From assembly GCA_013396915.1 (NCBI GenBank), contig VWZL01005129.1:62001-126000 (forward strand): a stretch of 64,000 bases of DNA, written 5' to 3'. This document shows, in pieces, positions 35,569-46,365 of the stretch. The first letter of the stretch is position 1. Each line of letters opens with the position of its first letter. This stretch comes from Stercorarius parasiticus (Eukaryota > Chordata > Aves > Charadriiformes > Stercorariidae). The translations under genes and the position numbers were made by a program. The notes below the pieces were generated by a model that saw nothing but the letters and a program-made list of their open reading frames with translations, made no database searches and was not told where the DNA came from.

Positions 35569-38500
35569 GTAAGTTACATAGGTGTTACTTACTGCAGTAA
35601 CTCAGTTTCACCTGCACTAAAAGAAATGCCCCAGGTTATTTCTGAATTATTTTTAAAAGAAAGGCCAGTGTTAAGATTAGACTATTATGATAAGGAACAC
35701 TGAGAGTTCTCATGCTTTGAAACCTCTTCCACATCCAAATTTTTCTAGCATATGTTTAGGCCCCCAAGCATAAAAGTTAATTTTTTTGCAATATACAAGT
35801 GTTAGGGAATTGCCAGAACACAACAGATTCACTCATTCGTAAATTTTTCTGTCAGTCTTTATCTACTTATTATTTAAAAAATGACAATGGTTTCACATGC
35901 TACATGAAGTAGAAAAATAAATTTCAAAGATGGAGATTAACAAAAATTGCCAAACACTTTAATTTCCTTACAGTCCATGCCTATTAAATGGGTAGGTATC
36001 TCTGGAGTTGGAGTCTAAATGCTCTACAGCTGGTCATGACATTATACATATCCCAAGAGGTACTTGCGAATGCACTGCTTTCACAACCATTAACTTCCTC
36101 TTCAATGTTATATCCATTTGTAGCAGCATGCAGGACATACATGGAATTTACCACCCAGAAAGGCATGTTTAGAAATAGGTGAACTTTCAGCAACGCAGAT
36201 TTTATTTCGAGTACTTCATTAAACTTGGGTATCCTAGTCTCAGGTGCCCTAGTCTGAGGCATTTCTTTATGATACTGGAGTATATTCTTTTTACTGGTGG
36301 GGCAGGGAGGAAAGCTCGAACTTATAAAGTAATCAGAGTACTATGGAGTTTACATTCCGTTATTTATTTTTCAATTTTATTTTATTTTTATTCAATATTA
36401 AAAAAAAAAGAGAACATACTTACAAAATGACAAGCTGTGATCCCTGTGTATTTGTTTAGTGAATGACCTGATTTAATACAAAATAAAATATCACAGAAAA
36501 TCCAGTTGAATAAGCATCAAGAGAAAGCCATTCTGAAGATAAAAGCCCTTGAAGCCCTATTCCATTTACTGTAATGCAGTTATGATCAGGCCTAAAAGTT
36601 TGGGTTGTTCTTGCATGTGAGCTTTTCCTTAGTGCTACAAGATGAAGAACATATGAAAAAGCACGGAAGGAGCTTAATATACTACCTTTTAAAAGGCAGA
36701 CATCTGCTGTGGAACTTGCTTTACAAGCAATATTCTGAAACCAGAAAGTAACTATTTGGATCCTGGTCAGCTTTCATTTTCTTCAAATAAAATGTAAGGT
36801 AATATGATGAAGTTACTTCATTTAATTTATCTGACTTAGAAAGGTGTTGTACAAGTCCATATGAAATTTAGCCTGGGATATTTAGTTGTTACTGAACAAA
36901 GTACAGCAAAGATGACAGGGAACAAGATCATCAATAAACCTGGAATACCTTTGATCTTCAAATATAAGTGTAAATCTTCAGATAAGGGTTTATCTGGTGT
37001 ACATTAGTCTGGACTATATTAATATATACTCCTTGAAATAAGCATTTGATTGCATTCTTTCTCTTTTGGTTTTAAGCCTACTGGGTAAATCCTTTCAATA
37101 TTAAGGGGACTCACAAGGATTATTTCCATGTGAATGTGAAGACCTCCGTTGAAGTGAAGATGATGACTCGAGACGGATTTTATAAAGCATACTCTGACAG
37201 GAAGCTGCCTTGCGAGGTGGTGCAGATTCCTTACAAGGGAGATGTTGCAGCATTGTTTATCCTGCCCAACAAAGGAAAAATGAAACAGTTGGAAGCTGCC
37301 CTGACCAAAGACACTGTGGCTAAATGGGAAAAATCACTTGAAAGACGGTAAATATAGAATTCTGATTCGATGAGTCAAAGTAGTCAGAATGCAAAGTCTG
37401 AATGCTATGATCAGGTTTTACAGTTACTAGCCTTTGCTGCTGATTGGAGATTTAAGCAATGGAATAGGTATAAAGGAACAGACCAAATGGTTTGATGATT
37501 TGACACTTCCAGCAAAAATTAGAATCAGCACTGCCTTGTGATGAGGGAAGAGATCTATGAGCTGGGAAATTTAATTTTTCCCCACCACCACATTTTCTAG
37601 TTGATGTTAAGTGTCTCCATTTCCCTTGTCTGAAGCACAGTGTGTTAAGAGTGGTAATACTGCAACATAGCAATCAAATCCCTCAGAGGGAAGGGGGTGT
37701 GAATTGCGAAACAAAAACCTTCAAGGCTAGAAAGAGAATGCAAACTTAGTCACAGAAATGCTGGCACCTCTGCTCCTTGCTCTCCCGTCAAGAGACTGTG
37801 TTGAGAATCATACAAGGAAGCCCAACTGTTGTTGTTCTCCTTTCCCATCCTCCACACGATCGTCTTCCCATCTTCTTTTTGTTCCCATCTTTTTCAGATG
37901 AAAAGACTAACACTTTAGCACGGAAGAACCACCAGCAAGTCGGGCCTCGGGATCTTCAGTCCAAAGCATGCTTTGATTGCAGTAACTACCACAGCTTTCT
38001 TTTGAATTAACAGGAGGATAGAAGTGCATATTCCAAAACTATCGATTTCAGGCAACTATGACTTAAAGAAGATGTTCATGAACCTAGGTGTAACTGATGT
38101 GTTTTCTGATCGGGCTGATCTGTCTGGAATCACAGGAAAGCCTGAGGTGAAGGTTTCAAAAGTAAGTTTGTCAGCAGAAGCAATGGTCTGTGGATTCCTC
38201 AATACCCAACTGTCTTGCCCTAACCTAAGTTGTGAAATTTTACTTATTGCTAGGTCTGGCTGGTACTCTGAACTAAAACTTAGCTGATAAAGTAACTTTA
38301 AACTCTCTCAGACTTCTCCAAGGTCTGGAGATAAGGGTACTGTCTTCAACCTGCCCCGCAAAGGTTGGGAGGGGTGTAGCATTTGCCCCAGAAACTGAAC
38401 ACAGCCCAGTTTCTGCATGTGAAAGAAGTGCCCATGGATATCCATCCGTGTTGGGGATGCCTTGCATCAGCATATCTAGCAGAAAAAGTGGCCTTCTTCT

Positions 38501-39350
38501 AACATGTGCGTTCTATAATTTTAAAGGATTTTTAAACTTCTGCTGCCATTGAAGGCCCCAATGAGTCCTAATAACATAAGATGGACCAGGCTTGAGGAAA
38601 ACATCCCATTTCCTGAAAATAATGTGAAGAGAAACAGATAAAGTGAAAAGAAAGGCTAGCATTCTCACGGCCATTCTGAAAGCAGCAATTGCATTGTTCT
38701 ATCATGTTAGGACTAGTAAAATAAAAAGGTTAAAAACGCCCAACAATAATTAAAAAAGTTAATTGGTATCAAGGTTGAATTTCTACTGACTGAACTGTAA
38801 TGCATGTGCTATTAGGGATACATACAGAGCAGTGCTGGATCCCAACTTTCCTTCCCTCTGAAATTGTCATTCCTTTTGAGCTTGCTTGAATATCCCACTT
38901 GCAACTAATTCGACGAGGTGTACAGTCCCTAAAGTCGGTGTTGGATACACTTGTGTGGAGGAACTCTGAATGTGAGAATACTTGCTTATTGAGACAACAT
39001 TGCTAAAAACTCGCCATGGGCTACACTGGACTTCTTCCTGGTTCCTGGCCTGCCAGCAATTTTTGTGAAAGGCAGTAGCTGAATTAACTTAGTGCTAATT
39101 TTTATCATTTCACATCCCATCGTCCACATTCATTAATTCTTGCTGTATTTCATTGTAGGCTGCTCACAAGGCCCTGCTGAAGATTCACGAGAACGGCACA
39201 GAGGCTGCAGCAGTCACTAGCACAGATTTTCTTCCTCATTCTGTTCCTCCTGTTGTTAAATTCAACCGTCCATTTTTGTTGTTGATTGTTGATCAATATA
39301 CTCAAAGCATCCTCTTCATGGGAAAAATTGTAAACCCAACTGAAAAATGA
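34911..39350 (+). CDS. Gene 3: complete clade A serpin, predicted P1 His (422 aa)
   Basis: Secreted serpin from exons 34911-35568, 37077-37347, 38014-38161 and 39159-39350; phases join cleanly, 1,269 bp with TGA. There are two tandem ATGs (34911 and 34914); either gives a signal peptide ending near Ser21 ([15 protein letters not shown]). A His/Asp/Pro-rich linker leads into [11 protein letters not shown]. Framework motifs are [36 protein letters not shown] and ADLSGI. Hinge GTEAAAVTS begins at residue 372. The loop is 24 residues to the signature Asn, the length of human alpha-1-antitrypsin, and aligns without gaps, giving P2 Pro, P1 His386 and P1' Ser387 (FLPH-SVPP). Signature is [11 protein letters not shown]. 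The small P12-P9 residues favour an inhibitor, but His at P1 is unusual and the target protease is unknown. Sequons include NLT, NST and NKT. It is the likely parent or sister of the fragment at 42.6 kb. Confidence 0.94.
35569..37076. other. Gene 3 intron between coding exons 2 and 3
   Basis: 1,508 bp, AT-rich, with GTAAGT donor and TTTTAAG acceptor. It is the longest intron at this position among the three genes. No internal exon or recognisable repeat was seen. Confidence 0.8.
37077..37347 (+). CDS. Gene 3 coding exon 3
   Basis: 271 bp. The acceptor is GGTTTTAAG and the donor GTAAAT. The split codon makes Ala, followed by YWVNPF. It carries [36 protein letters not shown] and KWEKSLER. Confidence 0.93.
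38014..38161 (+). CDS. Gene 3 coding exon 4
   Basis: 148 bp. The acceptor is GAATTAACAG and the donor GTAAGT. It encodes [20 protein letters not shown], then [20 protein letters not shown] and VKVSK. Confidence 0.93.
39159..39350 (+). CDS. Gene 3 coding exon 5 (reactive-centre loop)
   Basis: The acceptor is TTTCATTGTAG. The exon opens [20 protein letters not shown], carries [10 protein letters not shown] and the signature FNRPF, and ends [11 protein letters not shown] with TGA at 39348-39350. Confidence 0.93.
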   Translation, partial: AAHKALLKIHENGTEAAAVTSTDFLPHSVPPVVKFNRPFLLLIVDQYTQSILFMGKIVNPTEK

Positions 39351-39655
39351 CTGGTCAGTGGCTGGTTTTATTGATTTGAATTGCATTCTTCGTGCAATTG
39401 TAGTTCAACGGGATTAAAATTATATCAAAACAGTTACTAAGAATTTTCTTTTTCCAAAGAAATGAGGCAAGAGTGTGGTCATCCTTAAAAACACTGTTCT
39501 TGCTTCCTTCTCCGGTAGAAAGTAACCACTAAGTTACAACTATTCATGAATTATGAAGAATTTTATAAATCAGCCTTTTAATGACCAGTGTGTGCCATCT
39601 CTGAAAAACAAGGTAAGTATCCAGCTGAGAGAGTCAGTTTAAAGCATTTTAAGTA

Positions 39656-39661
39656 AATAAA
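39656..39661 (+). terminator. Candidate poly(A) signal of gene 3
   Basis: AATAAA lies 306 bp after the stop codon. It is the first canonical signal seen downstream, giving a 3' UTR of about 330 bases. Confidence 0.55.
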
Positions 39662-40239
39662 GATTGAACAGAGGCCACTCCTGAGTTGTGCGTAGGAAGG
39701 AAAGAAAATGCTGAGGTTTCCTCCAGCTGCTGCCAGCTCTCACCAGGTCCTGCTGCTGGAGGGCTGACAAGTGGAAATCTAAAATATAAATGCAGTTCAC
39801 TCAGGGGTATTTTAGTTCTTCTCTTCCCCGTGACTATCACTGATGGAGAAAGGTTGTGTTGTATTTCCATGAGAAAACCATTGCTCGCCTCTCTGAGGCT
39901 GTCTGTGCCAATTTGACATCTCTCTCCTTACACAACCTTATAGATCCAAGGCAGTGTCAAAATCCAGAGCCAAGGCTTGGCTCTTGTGAGGATCTGGAGC
40001 ACCAAGAAAAGGGATGCGTGCCGACAGAAACACAGCCAGTCTGGTGTGGTGTCAACATGACTCCCTCCCTCTTCCATCCTGTGAGATGTATTTAACACTG
40101 CTCAGGGATACAGCAGCGTAAACTTATATTAAAAAAAACCCAGACCCTCCTCAGTGTGTTGAACCTCATTCGATTCCTAAAATATTCTGGGTTAGGTGGT
40201 CAAGAGTTTAATTTTTTAAACCAGAAGTTTGAGTCTATA
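39662..40239. other. Intergenic, no gene recognised
   Basis: About 0.6 kb downstream of gene 3 with no recognisable exon or repeat. Confidence 0.4.
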
Positions 40240-40299
40240 AGGTCATGAGGTCAATTTGATAATAGAGAAATTATTACATGAGAAAGAGCTACTCTGTAG

Positions 40300-40438
40300 A
40301 GTCCAACCTCCCTCTGAGCAACCTGGTCTAGTTGTAGACGTCCCTGCTCATGGCAGGGGGGTTGGACTAGATGGCCTTTAAAGGTCCCTTCCAACCCAAA
40401 CATTCTGTGACTCTGTGACTCTGTGATTCTGTGACTGT
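40300..40438 (+). mobile_element. CR1 LINE 3' end with expanded tail
   Basis: GTTGGACTAGATGGCCTTTA and GGTCCCTTCCAACCCAAACA are the CR1 3' terminal strings. The usual short ATTCTGTG tail is extended to about four units of CTGTGACT/CTGTGATT. Only the last 140 bases of the element are present. Confidence 0.88.
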
Positions 40439-40439
40439 C

Positions 40440-42610
40440 TCCAAGGCAACTGTTACCTGCCCACACCAGTCTGTGCAGTTACAGCATTTGCCTTGGGTAC
40501 GGGATGTTCAGCAATATTAATGTTCAGATCCCTTTCCTGAAGGCAGACAATCCCATACCTCCGAAACTCCAGGCTGGTCAGGCTGACCTCTATGAAAGGA
40601 GAGCTAGCATTGAATCTGGGGTGCTGGTAATGATATTTGCCTGGAAGATGGAAATCCAGGTTTGCCCTTCCCTGGGTGGGGAATGGGTTTGGCATATAAA
40701 TCCTAATGAATTCTCTGCAAACTACACTGTTGAGTGGGTGGTGAGTGAAGCAATGATATCTTGTGACATTGGTAGGGCTTCTAGGAAAAGGAAAGCATGG
40801 CTTCAAATCACATGTTGGGGGACATCATCACTTTCAGACCAGGCCGAGGCACCTCCTTTGAAGGACGAGTCTTTTGGCAAACTCTCCTTTACAACAGTCA
40901 CATCTGATGGCATCCACCCATACTGTGTTGGCTTATTTGAGTCCCCCTTTAAGGTAACAAACTCTCCACAAGCATCCCATGGGGATGCTAAATCAGAGCT
41001 GGGAAATATTTTAGTTGGCTAGACACACAAAAGGTGTTACTGGCATTGCTTTATAGATTTAATCTTTTGTTTCATCAGCAAATAGAAGCTCAGAAGGGAT
41101 AGGGTATGAATACCTGGAAGGGGTAAAACAAACATTGAGATGAATTATATCCCCAGAGTTTACATCTATGCTAGTAAATAAAGTGCTCCAAGGCCTATTG
41201 TCTAGCCATGAGGTCAACGGGCTCATCACAGCTCATATCCATGTTGCTTAACTCTGCCCCTGCAAGACATCTGGGCTGCTTATTGGAAATATCCCCTGGC
41301 CTGTGCTAACTCCAAAAATATGTTTAGCACTCGTTTGGAAGAATCGTAGATGACATGAGTGATACCTGTGTCTGAAACTGTACTAAAAATGTAAGAATAT
41401 GAGTAACTGCAGGCTGATGGCCAGGCCTGGTACAAATGGAGCCAGAGTGACCGACTGAGGGTGGGAAACTCTCCCTCTGTCATTCAGCCCTATAAGCTCC
41501 CCCTCTGCTGGCAATCTGCCTTTTTTGAATGACACTAAGTTCCAGGTCATGCTGATAAGCCTTCACCAGCTAATTCACAAAAATGAGGGAACTGGAGACC
41601 CTTTGTCCTTCTGTGGAATAAGATTACGCAGTTCAGGAAAACCCCTTCAAAATTACTGCAAGTCACAAACTGTGAGGCTCCCATGTACTTCCCATGGATG
41701 TGTTTTGATGGTTTCTTCTGATCAGCCCTGTGCTTTTTTGCTGCCAACAGTAACTGTGCATGCTTATTTTCAAAAGGCTGCTCCTCATTAAGGATTTATG
41801 CTGGTTCTCAGATGATACAGCAATGCTTTGATGATGCAGATACCTGAAACACTTCACAGCTGAGCACGTAGAAACTATCATGAAGTGCAAAATACGCAAG
41901 TTTAATTCTATTACATATATATAATGTATATATAAATGAACTTAAATACAGTTCAAAATGTGATACAAGCCACAGTCCATCATCGATGTCCCCTCTCCCC
42001 CTTAAAAATATTGAAACTGAGAGGTTTTTTATGAACCAGAAAGTCTGACATTGGTTCAGGGACCTGAAAGTTTTTTGGCAATTGTGCAAGCTGCTTGCTG
42101 GGTGCTGCCCTGACTCTGCAAACTGGAATTAGCTGGCAGAAAAAGGCCATTGGAGAGTCTCCCTTGGCAGCTGGATCTTCCCGTTGAGAAAGGCTCAGCA
42201 CCCATCACGTAGCTCTCCTTCCAATGACTGCGCAGAGGCAAGCAGAGACGGAGGTGACGAAGCGCACAGCTCCCCACTCCTCGAATCTGACAGTGATGTT
42301 AAATAAAGCAGACCATGACTGCAGTAATACCACTGCCAAACTAGTGCTGAATCAGAGACATGTAACCAGGTCCCCCATGATCAATTCATTCTCATTGACA
42401 GTGCCAGACCAAAAGGAAACTCGTATTTTTTGATCGCTAAAATTTTTTAGAAACTGCTCTACTGACAGATCAGAAAGACAAATGTTGCTATAACCTGATA
42501 AAGTAATAACTATAGAAGTTCTCAACGGGCCAGATGGATGAATTTAGGAGTTGTTTCTGGCATGGTATCCATATATGAAATCTATTTACAATTAGATCAA
42601 GAAACATTGA
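40440..42610. other. Intergenic stretch, no gene recognised
   Basis: About 2.2 kb. A 172-codon + frame at 40504-41022 is the longest non-serpin frame in the window, but its translation shows no motif I recognise, no acceptor or donor pattern and an overlapping antisense frame. A TA-rich microsatellite lies near 41910-41935. Confidence 0.4.
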
Positions 42611-42619
42611 ATTGGCTTT

Positions 42620-44868
42620 ACTTCTTCTTTACCCGTGACTGTGCAATGCAACTTTGCTGCACTTGAGCCTGTTGTCCCTGACTATCAACAGTCCAGTGGC
42701 CACAAGTAGAATAAGAAAACTGAGCGCCGCAGGAGCAACATCCCCACGAGGAAATTCTTTTGGGTCCTGCCAATGGATAGTCCCCGGCAACATGGACTTT
42801 TCCTTCCAGTTTTACAGGCAAGTGACTGCCCAAGAACCTGGCACGAGCATTTTCGTCTCCCTGGTCAGCATCTCTTCTGCCTTTGCCCTGCTGGCCCTGG
42901 GATCCAGAGCCACCAGCCAGGCTCAGGTGCTGGAAAGGCTGGCCTTTAACCTCACCGACACTCAGGAGGACCCACCACATTCTTTTTCTGTCACTTATTT
43001 TAATTCTGGGAGTCGTACGTGCCATCTCTAAGTTTTTGTACCATTATACTTAAATAAAGTTTTTGGTCTCTACTCTTAACTGCTTGAGCTTGATGTATCT
43101 TTTGGGAAAAGAAATCGAAGCTACAATTCAATCTGAGAGCAAAATTCTGGTCTTGCAGTCTATCTACCATTACTTATTTTTTCCCCTTTTTTATTCTAGT
43201 GATTTAATAAAGCCCCACATATAACAACTAGTTTTGAAAAGCCATGGCAGTGTCAAGCAGGTCTACAATTCCAACGTCTTCATCTGGCAACTTTACAGAA
43301 TGTATATCAGTAAAACCTGAGATGAGCTCTCAGTGAGAGATTACTTACCTTGAACATTAAAATTCTGGCTGATTGGCTCCAACGGAATTCACATCAGGTC
43401 TTAAACGCCTGTATGCTCTTGGAAACACATTTTCTTTCAGTTCTAGGAGATTAGGTACAGACAAAGCAGAAAACTTAAAATATTGTTTTCTGCAGACTGA
43501 TGAAAGTGATCATCTGAGGTGAATGTCTGTTATGAGAAATGGAATCACACCCTGGTGATGAAAGAACTTTATTTCCTTCTCAGACATAATACAGAAAGAA
43601 ATAATAAGATTATTTGATTCTGTTTATACAGCTTTCACCTAGCAAACTATGAGCTTATATGAAATTTTAGTTCAGAGATTCCTATTGCATTGGTGAAAGA
43701 AGCTGAAAACAAAGTAGAAAAGGTCTAGTTTTTATTCCCAGTTCTACCCCAGACTTTTTGCTTAGCCTTCAGCTTTTTACTTTCTGTCAGTCGTGCTGGT
43801 TTTTGAAATGGAGCCAGAAAAACTTTCCTTATCCAAGGAGAAAAGGATGAATATTTGTAAGACACAGAGGCTATAGTTGGGATGCCCTTTACAGAAACAG
43901 ATAAAAATACAGAGACGACTTGATTTTTATTCTAGTTACAGCAATTTTGCAATTTGCCAGTCTTCTGGTTTTAATAGAGTTATTTATGTCAAGAGGTTTA
44001 TTTAGATGAACTTTTGCACACAGCCCTTGAGTGTTACATCTTTGTAAGGCAACAAGAAATGGCTGCATCAGGATTTAGCATGCAAAGTGCACATTTCTCT
44101 TACACAATCCTTATCATCTTGCTGAGGTTTTGTTTCCACAGCCAGAAATCCTTTGCCCTGGAATACCCAGGAATATAACTTGCAAAGCTAGCATGTAATA
44201 ATCTGACGACCAAGCAGCGACAAGAGTAAGTTAATGACATGAGAAGAAACTGCTCCTGTAAGGAGGAACCAAGACATATTGCATAACTGAGCAGAGTCAC
44301 TGGCAGACAGTAGGGAAAGAGATAATTAAATTATTCCTTAATGCCTTCTATATAGACCATTATCAGGCCAATGGGAAAACCTTGTCTGTCAAACCTTTAT
44401 ATGACTCCGCTGGATGCTGGAGCAGGAGTCCCTCTGTCCCAGCCACTGCTTATCGAGCAGGATTTAAGAGCTCCACACCCTCCTCTGTGAAATTCCCCTG
44501 GATGGATCTCCTTCCTGCAAAACTCCGCACCAAATTTCCAGTCTAGCCTCACATTTCCCAGTGTGACATCTGTTCTGAGGACACGGCCATTTACACCAAC
44601 AGGAATGTGCAGAGAAGTAACAAACTGCTTTCCCATCCCAGGATTCTCACAGATGCTGCCATCTGGCAGGTTTGCCGGTGATACCCACGTGTGGTGATTC
44701 ATCCTCATTTTCCACTGCATTCAACAGAAGAAACTTGTGTTTTCCTAGAGTCTCTATTTCTGGCACCTATGACCTAAGGGAGATTTTCAAAAGACTAGGT
44801 GTGACTGATGCACTCATTCACCAGGCTGATCTATCTGGAATTGCTGAGAAGCTGATTGCTTTGAAAAT
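42620..44868 (+). pseudogene. Serpin pseudogene C: partial copy of gene 3 (exon 2 part plus exon 4)
   Basis: The exon 2 part runs from about 42640 to 42973. It shares with gene 3 FYRQVTAQEPG and, almost base for base, the stretch encoding [19 protein letters not shown]. The initiator region is mutated, FFSP reads FVSL, and homology stops abruptly at DTQED, where exon 2 of gene 3 still has some 300 bp to go. No exon 3 was found. An exon 4 copy follows TTCAACAG at 44728 and stays open: RVSISGTYDLREIFKRLGVT then DALIHQADLSGIAEKL. It is two codons short near its start and has lost the GTAAG donor. No exon 5 was seen before gene 4. A functional serpin is not possible. Confidence 0.88.
42974..44727. 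other. Sequence between the two remnants of pseudogene C
   Basis: About 1.75 kb where the exon 2 end and exon 3 should be. AATAAA occurs at 43052-43057. No exon 3 similarity was found. A 107-codon minus-strand frame at 44397-44720 abuts the exon 4 remnant but has no recognised family. Confidence 0.4.
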
Positions 44869-46270
44869 GGTCGTTTGCGGGTCTGATGTAACTGCTGGTC
44901 TTAACCTTGCCTAGGAAGAGATTTGGCCCAGGGTCAGAGGAGACGGTGCCTGGGGATGATGAGCAGGGACAGCAGCAACTTTCCACTCTTTCCCTGACAC
45001 GCTGAGTGCTGCTGCATGTCCTGGGAGAAAACAGAGGAATCACAGAAGAATCTCTGCTATTCCCAGCAGTTCCTCCCTGAAAACAGTAGCATCCTTCAGA
45101 TGGTTAGCCAAGCATTAGGGCTGGGCTGAAAGATTCATGCTATCTATGTAGACAGGCCTAGACTTGAGAAAAATAGCTTGTCCTTGCTAGTTAAGCAACA
45201 GCATACTTACTCCTGCTGAACCGTGGTGATTATACATAATACTGCAATAAACTTTCGGGGTGCTTGCACACATCATGAGAAAAAACCTCTCTGCGGACTT
45301 ATGTTTCAACCAGCTCTGCCTCTGTCTTGTAAGAGACGCTAGTTACGTAGAAATAACTATGGTGGGTAGATTCCTATGTGTAGATAAGTTGTAGATTTAC
45401 CTGGGGCGAAATCATGTACATTCAATGGAAATAATTAGTCATTGCTAATTAGGATGAGTGGCACACATCTGATCCTTAAACAACCTTCTAAATAGCTAAG
45501 TTGTGCCTGTTTCTCTCAGCTCCTTCTGAGAAGCATCCCAGCGTAAGTCACGTATGGTATGTATATACATAATGTATATCTTATGCGTATGTAGCATGGG
45601 GTTAAGAAGATCTCCTCTCTTCTCCCCAGCTAACATTTTGCTATGGTAAAAATTGCCCATTTAATTCTTCCATCTGTTTTCTTATTTTGGCTATTTTTCA
45701 AGTCATGCTAATACTTTGCTTTTCACTTTGGTACTTTCTAAAATACTCTTCAAAGGCCCCTCAAAAAGATAACAAGTACCCCCGACCATCCTTTATCTAA
45801 TAATTTAATGAGCCCTTCCGATAATGCCAGTTAGGGCATACCTGCAGTGTGCATTGCAGGGCAACATAGAGATACTGAGCTATTCCTGAACAAACTTGCT
45901 GCCCCCTTGGGTACTCAATGAGATGGCATCCTTGCATCAGGATATCCCATGCAGAGAGTTCAGTGGGACACAGCATCCTTTTTGTAAACAGACATTGCTT
46001 TGGCCCTACCTTAGGTTTCCAGTTCTTCTAATATTCTGCTTTCTAAAGCTCATTTACCATGGTTATGCCGGACTACCATGCAAAGCTCTTTTGTCCACAG
46101 TTTGGTTCAAGCCCAAGAGTAGCAAGGTCCCTGCTCTTTCTCTCCCCTCAGAGCCCTAGGTGCTGGCATCCTTCTGCCCGTTATGACGGGAAAAGAGACT
46201 TATAATGTTTGATGTCCATAAAAAAATAGCTTACTCAGTCTTTGCTTTGCAAATAAATCTTATTTGTTCT
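44869..46270. other. Intergenic stretch, no gene recognised
   Basis: About 1.4 kb between pseudogene C and the gene 4 promoter. A small TA/GTAT-rich patch lies near 45555-45595. Nothing coding was supported. Confidence 0.4.
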
Positions 46271-46312
46271 GTTTAATATTTACCAGTGGACATTAACTTA
46301 ATACCACCCAGC
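46271..46312 (+). promoter_or_regulatory. SERPINA1: Candidate liver promoter of gene 4: HNF1-like element
   Basis: GTTTAATATTTACCAG at 46271-46286 closely resembles the HNF1 element of mammalian alpha-1-antitrypsin promoters (GTTAATATTCACC type). ACTTAATAC follows about 20 bp downstream, where the mammalian promoter has its weak TATA-like box. A leader-type donor stands 74 bp beyond the HNF1-like element. The assignment is from remembered consensus and position. Confidence 0.6.
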
Positions 46313-46324
46313 AAAATGAAGAAT

Positions 46325-46359
46325 AGGAAAGAAGCACTGTGAAAGAGAAGTCCAGCACT
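46325..46359 (+). other. SERPINA1: Candidate non-coding exon 1 of gene 4 (5' UTR); start approximate
   Basis: The sequence ends CCAGCACT and is followed by donor GTAAGTACC at 46360, the same donor as in the leader exons of genes 2 and 3. It would splice over about 1.76 kb to the acceptor before 48124. Confidence 0.5.
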
Positions 46360-46365
46360 GTAAGT

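Noticed and set aside
40504..41022. 172-codon + frame, longest non-serpin frame in the window
   Set aside because: No recognisable motif, overlapping antisense frame and no splice or promoter context; a chance frame is more likely.
44397..44720. 107-codon minus-strand frame next to the pseudogene C exon 4
   Set aside because: Its composition looks protein-like, but no family is recognised and no splice signals or partner exons were found.
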